Shown here: positions 24,031 to 33,085 of the stretch, in pieces
How positions within the stretch are numbered: position 1 is the first letter of the stretch
Layout: each line of letters opens with the position of its first letter
Source of the DNA: Myxococcales bacterium
Lineage (GTDB): Bacteria > Myxococcota_A > Polyangia > Polyangiales > Polyangiaceae
Assembly (NCBI GenBank): GCA_016212965.1
Contig: JACRDA010000280.1
Span: 1 to 64,000 of the forward strand
Length of the DNA stretch: 64,000 bases
Direction of reading: 5' to 3'
Translations under genes and position numbers: made by a program
Notes under the pieces: generated by a model
What the model was told of the DNA's origin: nothing
What the model saw: the letters and a program-made list of their open reading frames with translations, nothing else
Database searches by the model: none

Positions 24031-27000
24031 GTGAAGCCTGGGGACGTGGTCGCCGACCGCTTCGTCGTCGAGCGCCGCGCCGGCGCAGGGGGCATGGGTG
24101 TGGTCTTCCGCGCCTTCGACCGGAACACGGGCGAGGCCGTGGCGCTGAAGACCCTGCACCCGGGTCCGGGCGAGCTCGCCGAGCGCTTCCTGCGCGAAGC
24201 GCAGCTGCTCGCGGAGCTGCCCCACCCGGCCATCGTGCGGTACGTGGCGCACGGCGCCACGGGCCACGGGGAGGCCTTCCTCGCGATGGAGTGGCTCGAG
24301 GGCGAGGATCTCGACGCCCGCCTCGCGCGCCTGCCACTCGATCTCGCCGCGAGCCTCGCGCTCGCGGCGCGCCTGGCCGCGGCGCTCGCGGCCGCGCACG
24401 CGCGGGGCGTCGTGCACCGCGACGTCAAGCCCTCGAACGTGCTGCTCGTCGGCGGCGACCCCGCGCGCGCCAAGCTCCTCGACCTCGGTCTGGCGCGGCC
24501 GGCCGCGGCCGCGCGAGCCATGACCACCACCAACGCCGTCGTGGGCACCGTCGGCTACATGGCGCCCGAGCAGGCTCGCGGCGAGCGCGACGTCGACGCG
24601 CGGGCCGACGTGTTCTCGCTCGGCTGCGTCCTCTACGAGTGCCTCGCGGGCCGGCCCGCGTTTGCCGGCGAGCACGTGGTCGCGGTCCTGGCCAAGGTGC
24701 TGCTCGAGCAGGCGCCGCGCCTCGCGGAGCTGCGGCCCGACCTCCCCGCCGCCCTCGACGCGCTCGTCGGGCGGATGCTCGCCAAGGACCGCGAGGAGCG
24801 CTTCGCGGACGCGGGCGAGCTCGCGCGCGCGCTCGCCGCCGTCGACCTCGGCGGGCATGCCACGACGGCACCGCCGGCGGCGAAGGCTGCGCTCTCGGCG
24901 GCCGAGCAGCGGCTCGTGAGCGTCGTGCTCGTCGACCTCGAAGGCGGGCCCGACCCTGCAGGCTCGACGCTGCGCCTCGGCGCGCGCGACCTCGCGGCCG
25001 ACGCCTCGCTCGCTCACATCGTGGCGAGCCACGGCGCCTCGATCGCGCCCCTCGCCACCGGAGCCCTGCTCGTGACCCTGGCGGCGGCGACGGGCGCGCT
25101 CGACGGCGCGGCGCGGGCGGCCGAGTGCGCGCTCGCGCTGCGCCGGGCGCTGCCCGAGGCGCACATCGCGCTCGCGACGGGGCGGGCGCAGAGCACCGCC
25201 CGCGGTCTCTTCGGTCAGGTCGTCGACCGCGCCGCGCGGCTCCTCGCGGGCCGGGGCGCGGCCGCCGTGCGCATCGACGACGCCACCCGCGGCCTGCTCG
25301 AGGCGCGCTTCGACGTGAAAGAGCGCGCGGGCGAGCTCGTGCTCGCCGGGCGTCGCGCCGACGCGGCGGGCGCGCGCACCCTCCTCGGCAAGCCGACGCC
25401 GTGCGTCGGGCGCGACAAGGAGCTCGCCCTGCTCGCGGCGACGTTCGCGGAGTGTGTCGCCGAGCCCGTGGCGCGCGTCGTCTTGGTGACCGCCGCTGCC
25501 GGGATGGGCAAGTCGCGCCTGCGCCACGAGCTCGTGGCGCGCCTGCGTGCCGGCGGTGGGCCCGAGGTGCTCGTGGCGCGCGGCGAGCCGATGACGGCAG
25601 GCTCCTCGCTCGGGCTCGTGCGGCAGCTCGTGCGCGCCGCCGCCGTGGTGCGCGAGGGCGCGTCCGTCGCCGAGCAACAGGCCGCGCTCGGCGCGCACCT
25701 CGCCGCCCTCCTCGACGAGCCGGAGCGCACGCGCGCGACCGAGTTTCTGGCCGAGGTCCTCGGCATCCCGCTCGCAGGGGACGGCAGCCCGGAGCTCCGC
25801 GCCGCCCGTGACGACCCGCGCGTGATGGCCGAGTGGCTGCGCCGCAGCTTCGAGGCGTGGCTCGCAGCGCTGTGCCGCGCCCGGCCCCTCTTGGTCGTGC
25901 TCGAGGACCTGCATTGGGGTGACGCGCTCAGCGTGGCCTACCTCACCGGCGCGCTGCGCGCGCTCCGTGCCCGGCCGCTCATGCTCCTCGCCCTGGCGCG
26001 CCCCGCGGTGCACGAGCTCTTCCCGAAGCTCTGGGCCGAGGCCGAGGCGCACGAGCTCCGCCTCGCGGGCCTCACCCGGAGCGCAGCGGAGCGGCTCGCC
26101 CGCGCCGTCCTCGGCGACGCGCTCGACCCCGAGGTGCTCGCGCGCGTCGTGGCGCGCGCCGACGGCAATGCGTTCCACCTCGAGGAGCTGCTCCGTCGCG
26201 TCGCGGAGAGCGAGAGCGACGAGCTGCCCGAGACCGTGCTCGCCGTGGCCGAGGCGCGATTCGAGCGCCTCGAGCCGGCGGCCCGGCGGATCCTGCGCGC
26301 CGCGAGCGTGTTCGGCGAGGTCTTCTGGCAGGGCGCCGTCGCGGCCCTGCTCGGCGACGCCGAGGCGGGCGATCTGCCGGGCTGGCTCGACGCGCTCGCC
26401 GAGCGCGAGCTACTCGTCGCCGGCGGCAGCGACAAGTTCCCGGGCGAGCGCGCCTTCGCGTTCCGGCACGGTCTCACCCGTGAGGCGGCCTACGCCATGC
26501 TCCTCGACGCCGACCGGGAGAAGGGGCATCGGCTCGCCGGCGCGTGGCTCGAGCGCGCGGGCGAGAAGGACGCGCGCGCGCTCGCCGACCACTTCGAGCG
26601 CGGCCGCGAGCCCGCGCGGGCACGCGCCTTCCATGAGCGGGCCGCGCGGCTCGCGCTCCAGGTCAGCGACTTCGCGGACGCGATGGCGAGCGTGGAGCGC
26701 GCGGTCGCGCTCGGCGCCTCCGGCCAGGAGCGCGGGCGGCTCCGCGTCATCGAGTGCCACGCCCGCGCCTGGCGCGGCGAGTTCTCTCGCGCGATCGCCG
26801 TGGGTCTCGAAGGCATGGAGCTGCTCGCGCCGGAGGACGAGCACCGGCACCAGCTCGCGGGACGGCTCCTTTTGCTCTGCACGGCCAACGGCCGCATGGA
26901 CCTGGTCGCGCCGCTGCTCGAAGCGCTGGAGGCGGAGCCGCCGGGCGAGACCTTCGGCAGCGCCAAGATCGAGGCCTGGGCAACGGCCGCGTGGATCATG

Positions 27001-27891
27001 ACCCTCGCCGGTAGGCGCTCGCTCGCGCGGCAGTTTCTCGCGCGGCTGGCGCTGACCGATGCGTACGCCGCTGCGCTCGAGCCGAGAGCGCGCGCATGGA
27101 TCCACGTCGCGCGCTACTTCGATGCATTCCTCGGGCGCGCCGATCCGTGGGCCGCGCTCGCGCAGGCGGCGGGCACGCTCGCCGAGGCGGAGCGGATGGG
27201 CGACCGGTGCTTGCGCGCGCAGGCCCTGCAGGAGTCGGGCGCCGCGCTCACCGCCCTCGGGGCATGGCAGGAGGCCCGACGCGCGCTCGAGGAGGGCGCG
27301 CAGCTGAGCGAGCAGGTCGGCGCGTCGCTGATCCACGGGCTGTGCCTCCGTTTCCTCGCGCTCGCGCTCGCACAAGAGGTGGATCTCGCCGCGGGGCAGG
27401 CGGTGGCGGCAGCGGCCGCGAAGCAGCTCCGGGACATGGGCGTCACGAGCCACGAGCTCTCGACCCGAGCCTTCCTCGCCGACCTCCTACGGCGCAGCGG
27501 CGACCTGGACGCTGCGCTCGCCGAGGCGGAGCGTGCCGCCGAGAGCTCGGTTCCGGGGATGCGCGCTCACGGTCTCGCCGTCCTCGCGCGCGTGCTCGCC
27601 GCGCGCGGCCGCGGCGAGCAGGCCCTCGCGCACGCCCGAGAGGCGATGGCGATCCGCGAGGAGCTCGGCGCGATCGGGCACGGCGAGGCGCAAGTGCCGC
27701 TGGCCCTCGCCGAGGCGCTCCTCGCGAGCGGCGACGCCGACGCTGCCCGCGCTGCGGCGCTTGCGGGACGCGATGGGTTGCGTCGGCGTGCCGACCTCAT
27801 CGGCGAGCCACGCTACCGGGCCTCCTTTCTCGACGCGGTGCCGGAGAACCGCCGCACGCTGGAGCTCGCGCGCGAGCTCGTCGGAGACTGA
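24031..27891 (+). CDS. Ser/Thr kinase - degenerate cyclase - AAA ATPase - TPR signalling protein (PknK-like)
   Basis: The protein is 1286 aa from GTG 24031; the upstream in-frame extension belongs to a pseudogene and Uma2 shadow. The N-terminal kinase (~8-275) has AGAGGMGVVF, VALKTL, VHRDVKPSN, DLG in place of DFG, and GYMAPEQ. A degenerate nucleotide-cyclase-like domain (~290-450; GLFGQVVDRAARLLA) follows. The AAA/STAND ATPase has Walker A TAAAGMGKSRL (~487) and Walker B LLVVLEDLHWGD (~618). The C-terminal ~450 residues are TPR-like helical repeats. Such proteins integrate signals in the cytoplasm and can control transcription. No TM segment was seen. Confidence 0.92.
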   Translation: MKPGDVVADRFVVERRAGAGGMGVVFRAFDRNTGEAVALKTLHPGPGELAERFLREAQLLAELPHPAIVRYVAHGATGHGEAFLAMEWLEGEDLDARLARLPLDLAASLALAARLAAALAAAHARGVVHRDVKPSNVLLVGGDPARAKLLDLGLARPAAAARAMTTTNAVVGTVGYMAPEQARGERDVDARADVFSLGCVLYECLAGRPAFAGEHVVAVLAKVLLEQAPRLAELRPDLPAALDALVGRMLAKDREERFADAGELARALAAVDLGGHATTAPPAAKAALSAAEQRLVSVVLVDLEGGPDPAGSTLRLGARDLAADASLAHIVASHGASIAPLATGALLVTLAAATGALDGAARAAECALALRRALPEAHIALATGRAQSTARGLFGQVVDRAARLLAGRGAAAVRIDDATRGLLEARFDVKERAGELVLAGRRADAAGARTLLGKPTPCVGRDKELALLAATFAECVAEPVARVVLVTAAAGMGKSRLRHELVARLRAGGGPEVLVARGEPMTAGSSLGLVRQLVRAAAVVREGASVAEQQAALGAHLAALLDEPERTRATEFLAEVLGIPLAGDGSPELRAARDDPRVMAEWLRRSFEAWLAALCRARPLLVVLEDLHWGDALSVAYLTGALRALRARPLMLLALARPAVHELFPKLWAEAEAHELRLAGLTRSAAERLARAVLGDALDPEVLARVVARADGNAFHLEELLRRVAESESDELPETVLAVAEARFERLEPAARRILRAASVFGEVFWQGAVAALLGDAEAGDLPGWLDALAERELLVAGGSDKFPGERAFAFRHGLTREAAYAMLLDADREKGHRLAGAWLERAGEKDARALADHFERGREPARARAFHERAARLALQVSDFADAMASVERAVALGASGQERGRLRVIECHARAWRGEFSRAIAVGLEGMELLAPEDEHRHQLAGRLLLLCTANGRMDLVAPLLEALEAEPPGETFGSAKIEAWATAAWIMTLAGRRSLARQFLARLALTDAYAAALEPRARAWIHVARYFDAFLGRADPWAALAQAAGTLAEAERMGDRCLRAQALQESGAALTALGAWQEARRALEEGAQLSEQVGASLIHGLCLRFLALALAQEVDLAAGQAVAAAAAKQLRDMGVTSHELSTRAFLADLLRRSGDLDAALAEAERAAESSVPGMRAHGLAVLARVLAARGRGEQALAHAREAMAIREELGAIGHGEAQVPLALAEALLASGDADAARAAALAGRDGLRRRADLIGEPRYRASFLDAVPENRRTLELARELVGD

Positions 27892-27929
27892 CCGCCGCCG
27901 ACACGGCGGAACCGCGGCGCCCACGCCAC

Positions 27930-27976
27930 ACGGGCACACGCCCGTTCCGCTCCGAACATTGCCCGCTGCGGCGGGC
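27930..27976 (+). terminator. Two hairpins after the PknK-like gene
   Basis: ACGGGC-acac-GCCCGT (27930-27945) and GCCCGC-tgcg-GCGGGC (27961-27976) are both perfect 6-bp stems in the 126-bp gap before the sigma-54 activator gene. There is no U-tract, so intrinsic termination is uncertain. The second stem could also be regulatory. Confidence 0.35.
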
Positions 27977-28017
27977 TGCCCTTTCGGCTATGGCTGCACC
28001 TGCTCGCGGACCGTGCC

Positions 28018-29529
28018 GTGGACTTCTATCCCTCGCTGCTCGACATCGCCAAGCTCGTCCTGCGCGAGGAGGGGCGGGACCGCACCGCCGAGGTGCTGCT
28101 CCAGCGGGTCGTCGAGCTGACGCAGGCCGATCGCGGCTTCATCGTCGTGCACGAGGGCGAAGCGTACGAGCAGCGGTTCGCGGTCGCCTACGATCCTGCG
28201 ACGCTGACGCGCGAGCACCGCCGCTTCAGCCGGAGCCTCGTGCGCCTCGCGATCCAGAGCAAGGAGCAGGTGACCTCGGCCTCGGTCGCCGCCGATCCGA
28301 GCCTCGCTCCGCTGAGCGAGAGCGTCCTCGGCCTCGCCGGGCACGCCGTGCTCGTGACGCCGCTCCATGACGCCGACGAGGTCTACGGAGTGCTCTACCT
28401 CGAGCGCGTCGGCATGGGGCATTTCGCTGCCGATGCGCAGCGCTTCCTCGCCGAGGTCGCCGAGGTCGGGGGCCTCTTCCTGCGCCGCGCCGTGGAGCGC
28501 GACGAGCTGCGCCGTCAGAAGGCTTCGCTCGAGCAGGGCCTCTACGCGAGCCACGACTTCCAGGGCATCGTGACACAGGACCCGGCCATGCTCGACGTCC
28601 TGCGCACGGTCGCGCAGGTCGCCGACGCGGACGCGCCCGTGCTGGTGCGCGGGGAGACGGGCACCGGCAAAGAGCTCGTCGCGCGCGCGCTGCACGTGAA
28701 TGGTGCGCGCCGCAACAAGCCCTTCGTCGCGCTGCACTGCACGGCGCTGCCGGGCGCGATTCTCGAGTCCGAGCTCTTCGGGCACGTGCGCGGAGCGTTC
28801 ACCGGCGCCGACAAGGACCGCGCCGGCCGCATCGCGTCCGCGCAGGGCGGCACGCTCTTCCTCGACGAGGTCGCCGAGATCCCCACGGAGCTCCAGGCAA
28901 AGCTCCTGCGCTTCCTGCAGTTCGGCGAGATCCAGCGCCTCGGCTCCGATCGCACCGAGATCGTGAAGGTGCGCGTCGTCGCGGCCACGCACCGCGACCT
29001 CGGCGCGCTCGTGCGCGACGGACGCTTCCGGCAGGACCTCTACTACCGGCTCAACACCGTCGAGGTCGTCCTGCCGCCGCTGCGCGAGCGCCGCCGCGAC
29101 GTGGCGCTCCTGCTCGAGCACTTCCTGCGCCGGCACTGGCAGCGGGCCAGCGAGACGCCGCGCTTCACGGCCGCCGCGACGCGCGCTCTGTCGGGCTACG
29201 CCTGGCCCGGCAACGTCCGCGAGCTCGGCCACCTCGTCGAGCGCGCATGCCTGCTCGCCCGCGGCCCGGAGCTCGACGTCGACCTGCTCCCCCAGGAGGT
29301 CGCCCTGCTCGGCGGGGCCGAGCCGGCGGGGTCGGGACCGTTCGAGCGGTACACGGCCGAGGAGCTGGATGCCGCCCGGCAAGGCGCCGTTGCCGCCACG
29401 GAGCACGAGTTCCTGCGCGGCCTCATGACACTCCACGGCGGCAATGTGTCACTCGCCGCGCGCAGCTCCGGCCTGCACCGGACCTACCTGCACAAGCTCC
29501 TGGCGCGGCACGGCATCAAGCCGGCTTGA
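28018..29529 (+). CDS. Sigma-54-dependent transcriptional activator with GAF domain
   Basis: The protein is 503 aa from GTG 28018. The N-terminal ~165 residues form a GAF sensor (EVLLQRVVELTQADRGFIVV; VLVTPLHDADEVYGVLYLE). The AAA+ core has Walker A GETGTGKE, the sigma-54 contact loop GAFTGA (~residue 259), Walker B GGTLFLDEV and the R-finger segment FRQDLYYRLN. A Fis-type HTH closes it (LHGGNVSLAARSSGLHRTYLHKLL). It should remodel sigma-54 RNA polymerase at -24/-12 promoters in response to a small ligand. Its targets are not evident in the neighbourhood. Confidence 0.93.
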   Translation: MDFYPSLLDIAKLVLREEGRDRTAEVLLQRVVELTQADRGFIVVHEGEAYEQRFAVAYDPATLTREHRRFSRSLVRLAIQSKEQVTSASVAADPSLAPLSESVLGLAGHAVLVTPLHDADEVYGVLYLERVGMGHFAADAQRFLAEVAEVGGLFLRRAVERDELRRQKASLEQGLYASHDFQGIVTQDPAMLDVLRTVAQVADADAPVLVRGETGTGKELVARALHVNGARRNKPFVALHCTALPGAILESELFGHVRGAFTGADKDRAGRIASAQGGTLFLDEVAEIPTELQAKLLRFLQFGEIQRLGSDRTEIVKVRVVAATHRDLGALVRDGRFRQDLYYRLNTVEVVLPPLRERRRDVALLLEHFLRRHWQRASETPRFTAAATRALSGYAWPGNVRELGHLVERACLLARGPELDVDLLPQEVALLGGAEPAGSGPFERYTAEELDAARQGAVAATEHEFLRGLMTLHGGNVSLAARSSGLHRTYLHKLLARHGIKPA

Positions 29530-29998
29530 CCGCGCGACGCTGGCCGCGTGCCCGCGGCCGGCGCCTGCACGGGCTACTCGGAGCCGTGGCGTGGGCCAAT
29601 CCAGCCCTCGTTGAACGCGGCCAGCGGCGACGCGAAGGCGACGAAGGCGCCCTTGGCAGCGCCCTTCGACTTGATGTCCGGCGCCGGGGCGCCCCCGACG
29701 CAGACGTCGCCGAGGGCGAGGTCGTCGCTCGCGTCGGCGGGCGTGGCGTGGTCGTCGATGGCGAATGGAAACCCAGTACCTGCGCCACACGAGCGGCGCG
29801 ACGCGGGGTGGGAGCACGCAACGGGCGCACATGGGTGCGCACGCGCGCCGCGACGCCCCGTTGACCGGGCTCCGGCGGCCGCCACCCGGCGCCTGGCGGG
29901 GCGCCACTCCACGCGCCGCCCAAGCTCGGCGGACCGAGCAGATCCGCGCGATTGGCGTCGTCCGCTGCGCGGCACGTTCGCTGCAATCGGCGCGGATC
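29530..29998. other. Decayed intergenic region
   Basis: No intact gene is visible in these 470 bp. On the minus strand, 29577-29780 translates to a plausible C-terminal fragment (GTGFPFAIDDHATPADASDD then LALGDVCVGGAPAPDIKSKG, ending EGWIGPRHGSE). Upstream of it the frame becomes Arg-rich, so it is probably a truncated gene end of unknown family. The rest holds no recognisable signal. Confidence 0.4.
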
Positions 29999-30984
29999 GT
30001 GCCGTCGGTCCTGCACAGCATGCTCGTCCAGCTCTTTCACACGCGGCCGGCGCTCGCGGCGGAGCTGCTCACCGAGTCGGCCGGCGTCGGGGTCGCCGGG
30101 GGCGCGTGGGCGTCGAGGGCGTGCCGCCTGGGTCGGAGACGTTCGGAGCGACGCAGCTGCCCGAGCATCACGCGGACGCGGTCGTCCTCGTGGGCGAGCC
30201 CGTCGCGGCAGCCATCGTCGTCGAGGTGCAGCTGCGGGCCGACCCGGCGAAGCGGCGGAGCTGGCCCGTCTACGTGACCGGGCTGTGGGCGCGGCACGGG
30301 TGCCCGGTGTACCTGCTCGTGGTGTGCCTGTCGGAGCCGACGGCGCGGTTCTGCGAGCGGCCCATCCTGCTCGGGCACCCGGGGTTCGAGCTCCGCCCGG
30401 TCGTCGTGGGGCCGGAGCGTGTGGTCGCGGTGGAGGATCCGGCGCAGGCGGCGGTGCGCCCGGAACTGGCCGTGCTCTCGGCGCTCGCCCACGGGGGACA
30501 CGCCGGGCGCCGCACGGCGACGGCCAGCGCGAGCCAGGCGCGCGACGCGGGTGACAGCGCGCGCGCGGCGCGGTGTGCGGTCGCGGCCGCGGAGGGGCTG
30601 TTCACGCTCCCCGACCAGACGCGCTACGCTTACCTCGACCTCTTGCTCTCGGCCCTGGGCACCGCCGCCCGCAGAGCCTTGGAGGAATGGATGAGCCAGC
30701 AGTACGAGTACCAGAGCAAGCTGTTCCGCGACCTCATGAAGAAGGGCCGAAAGGAAGGCCTCGAGAAGGGGCTCGCGGAGGGGCGCGAACAGGGGCGCGA
30801 ACAGGGGCGCGAAGAGGGGCGGCGCGCGCTCGCGGCCGGCATCGTCGGCGTGCTGCGCGCACGCGGGCTCGCGGTGCCCGAGGGGCTCGCGGGCAGGCTC
30901 GACGCGTGCCACGAGCTCGCGGAGCTCGAGCGCGTGCTCGAGCGCGCGGCGGTCGTGGCGCGGGCGGAGGAGCTGCTCGAGTGA
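29999..30984 (+). pseudogene. Rpn/DUF4351-like nuclease-family gene, frameshifted
   Basis: It begins at GTG 29999 (VPSVLHSMLVQLFHTRPALAAELLTES), then the sensible frame changes at ~30080-30115, in a G-rich stretch, to one continuing HHADAVVLVGEPVAAAIVVEVQL and SWPVYVTGLWARHGCPVYLLVV. These last segments have the ExK/ADAVV layout of PD-(D/E)XK Rpn-type proteins. The C-terminus contains a 12-bp repeat giving REQG units (30781-30822) and an amphipathic Leu-rich end. The family is abundant in large myxobacterial genomes. Either a real frameshift or a sequencing error explains the break. A small remnant of a sibling is at 18600-18679. Confidence 0.65.
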
Positions 30985-31062
30985 TACGGAGGCGTCGCGG
31001 CGATCGGGGCGCGGACGCGGGTCTCGCCGGAGGCACGGCGGCGCGCACTCGACCGTGACCGG

Positions 31063-31722
31063 TCATGGCACGACGACGGTCGCGTCGAACGTGAAGGACG
31101 GTACGCAGTGCGTGGCGCCGAGCTCCACGAAGGTGCTGTGGAAGGTCTGGGGATCGATGACCGCCTCGGCGAACACGGCATCCGTGAGCACGCCGGTGAA
31201 CTGCCCACCGGCCGCGCCGTGCGCCGTGACCTCGAGGTGCCCGCTCAGGATGACGAACTGTCGCGCGCACGACGTGCCGTCGCAGAGATCGGCCATGCGC
31301 GCGCACACGCCGCAGGTGGCGTAGTCCTCGCCGTAGAAGTCGAAGCCGAAGGGCGTCCCGGCGGGGGGCGGCGGCGGAGCGCCGAAGGCGTAGTAGAGCT
31401 CGATGGACAGAGCCTCCGTCGCGACGTCGCCCGCCGAGAGGACCAGGGCCTGGCCCGACGGGTCGGTCGAGCAGCCGGCGACGGCGCCCGTGAAGCCCTC
31501 GATGCACGGCGGGGCGCCGCCCGCGTGGACGCCCCCGGTCCCTGCCGCTCCGCCGCCGGTCCCAGCGCCGCCACCCGCGCTCGTGGTGCTCGTCGTCGCG
31601 GTTCCGCCGGCGCTGCCTCCGCCACCGCTGCCGTCGCCCACGCGAAAATCGTCGCCGAGGAGCTTCGCGCACGCCGCCAGCCCGACGAACGCGACCGCAA
31701 CACCCAGAAGTGCTCGCCCCAC
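31063..31722 (-). CDS. Putative lipoprotein with Gly/Thr linker
   Basis: The protein is 219 aa from GTG 31722. A TATCGT hexamer lies six bases upstream, so the transcript is probably leaderless. It has a signal peptide with lipobox LAAC, a ~45-residue Gly/Thr/Ser/Ala linker, then a compact domain with five cysteines (CIEGFTGAVAGC; YATCGVCARMADLC; CARQF) and beta-strand character (FVILSGHLEVTA). It is exported and surface-attached by prediction; no enzymatic motif was recognised. The divergent neighbour is the second Uma2 gene. Confidence 0.8.
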   Translation of the reverse strand: MGRALLGVAVAFVGLAACAKLLGDDFRVGDGSGGGGSAGGTATTSTTSAGGGAGTGGGAAGTGGVHAGGAPPCIEGFTGAVAGCSTDPSGQALVLSAGDVATEALSIELYYAFGAPPPPPAGTPFGFDFYGEDYATCGVCARMADLCDGTSCARQFVILSGHLEVTAHGAAGGQFTGVLTDAVFAEAVIDPQTFHSTFVELGATHCVPSFTFDATVVVP

Positions 31723-31728
31723 CCGACG

Positions 31729-31734
31729 ACGATA
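31729..31734 (-). promoter_or_regulatory. -10 element TATCGT, leaderless spacing
   Basis: On the minus strand TATCGT is followed by six bases and then the GTG at 31722. Confidence 0.45.
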
Positions 31735-31882
31735 CCAGCCCGCGCGCGTCCGTTCAGCCCGAAAGCAGACCGGCGTGGCGGCGCTCCGACGCGCGACACC
31801 GGCGCGGCCGTGGGGCGGTCGCAGCCCACGCCATCACGAACTGCCTGGCCGCAAGCCGGCTGGTGTGCGGGAACGGCCGGAG

Positions 31883-31888
31883 TAGACT
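31883..31888 (+). promoter_or_regulatory. -10 element TAGACT, leaderless spacing
   Basis: TAGACT is followed by seven bases and ATG 31896, the same hexamer and geometry as upstream of 11793. Confidence 0.5.
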
Positions 31889-31895
31889 CGTCTCG

Positions 31896-32495
31896 ATGAC
31901 CGCTCCCGCGCGCCTCGTTCGCTTCACACGTGCCGAGTACGCCGCCCTCGAGCGCTCGAGCAACGTGAAGCACGAGTTCCTCGAGGGCGTGATTTACGCG
32001 ATGGCAGGCGGCAGCCCGGAGCACGCGGCCATCAGCATGAACGTCGGAGCGCTGCTCCACGTCGCCCTGCGGGGCAAGCCGTGCCAGGTGTTCTCCTCCG
32101 ACCTGCGCATCCGCGTGCTCGACACCGGGCTCGAGACCTACCCCGACGTGAGCGTGGTATGCGGAGCCGCCGAGCGACACCCCGAGGACGACCTGGCCGT
32201 CACGAACCCCATCGTTCTCGTCGAGGTTCTGAGCCCCAGCACCGAGGCCTACGACCGAGGCGAGAAGCTCCGGCACTACCGCGCCATCGCGTCGCTGCGC
32301 GAGGTCGTGCTGGTCGATCACCGACAGAAGCTCGTCGAGGTCCATCGGCGCGAGGACGATGGCTCGTGGACCCGACACGAGGCCGCGCCGGCGGGCGCCG
32401 TGCACCTCGTTTCGCTCGGCTGCGAGCTCTCCGTCGACGAGAGGTACCGCGACGGCTTCGCCGAGGCGGGGCCGCGGGCCCCGGCATCGCGTTGA
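31896..32495 (+). CDS. Uma2-family PD-(D/E)XK nuclease-like protein
   Basis: The protein is 199 aa from ATG 31896. Blocks shared with the 23276 paralogue are VKHEFLEGVIYAMAGGSPEHA, FSSDLRIRV, TYPDVSVVCG, IVLVEVLSPSTEAYDRGEKL and HYRAIASLREVVLV. It is full length with the putative catalytic Glu/Lys-equivalent positions retained. Its role is unknown, as for the family. It is transcribed divergently from the lipoprotein at 31063-31722. The start is favoured over upstream in-frame codons because it begins the conserved family N-terminus and has a TAGACT box seven bases upstream. Confidence 0.9.
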   Translation: MTAPARLVRFTRAEYAALERSSNVKHEFLEGVIYAMAGGSPEHAAISMNVGALLHVALRGKPCQVFSSDLRIRVLDTGLETYPDVSVVCGAAERHPEDDLAVTNPIVLVEVLSPSTEAYDRGEKLRHYRAIASLREVVLVDHRQKLVEVHRREDDGSWTRHEAAPAGAVHLVSLGCELSVDERYRDGFAEAGPRAPASR

Positions 32496-32643
32496 AGGGA
32501 CCGCGCGCAGCGTGGTCGTCGTCGCGGCCACGCAGGCGCGCTCGCGCCGATCATGGGTGTGCCACGCCGCACGCCGCCGCGCGCCAACCTGGGTACCCCG
32601 GTCCCCTGCGGCGACGGCTCGGCGCACGTCTGACCGCGGCAAC

Positions 32644-32661
32644 TTGCCCCTCGTGGGGCAA
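32644..32661 (+). terminator. Hairpin between Uma2 and the convergent pseudogene
   Basis: TTGCCCC-tcgt-GGGGCAA is a perfect 7-bp stem with a 4-base loop, lying 149 bp after the Uma2 stop and just beyond the end of the opposite-strand pseudogene. A bidirectional terminator is plausible; there is no long T-tract. Confidence 0.4.
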
Positions 32662-32699
32662 TCTGCCCCGCGTCGCGCGCTCTCGGCGGGCCGTGCGCG

Positions 32700-33064
32700 C
32701 GCCCGCGAACTCGACCTCGGCGTAGCGGTGCGAAGGACGAGGTAGCTCGTGACCGACGCGACGAGGCCGAGCGCCTCGAGGCCGAACGCGAGCCAGGCGA
32801 GCACGCTCGCCCGCGCCCGACCGAGCGAGGCCGCCAGGAGCCCCATGCTCGCTGCGAGCACGACGCCGAGCGCGAGGTGGCCGGCCCAGTCGAGCGTGGC
32901 GTAGAGCTGCAGGCGCTCGTGCAGCGCCTGTGCGTCGGGACCCGCCGGGCCGGCGCGATGCGCGGCGAAGGCGCGCGCGCAGGACCTCGAGCACGAGGCC
33001 GAGCACGGCGGAGGCGGCCGAGGTGACGGCGCCGACGCGCAGGAAACGGGGCGGAGCGCTTCAT
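32700..33064 (-). pseudogene. Frameshifted small membrane protein gene
   Basis: From ATG 33064 (MKRSAP) the membrane-like sequence is split over three frames: FLRVGAVTSAASAVLGLVLE in one, then QALHERLQLYATLDWAGHLA and LGVVLAASMGLLAASLGRAR in another, with further helices (VLAWLAFGLEALGLVASVTSYLVL). Breaks fall at a CCCC run near the start and in a GC-dinucleotide run at ~32966-32978. Joined, it would be a ~120-residue protein with three TM segments. No family was recognised. Sequencing error is possible. Confidence 0.5.
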
Positions 33065-33085
33065 CGGTCGGGCCACGAGCGCCGG

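Noticed and set aside
22714-27891. One 1725-codon gene covering the pseudogene, Uma2 region and PknK-like kinase
   Set aside because: The middle (23150-24030) is meaningless in that frame and overlaps the clear Uma2 gene. The kinase starts cleanly at GTG 24031.
28018-28060. Sigma-54 promoter for the GAF activator gene
   Set aside because: No TGGCAC-N5-TTGC-like match was found in the 126-bp upstream gap.
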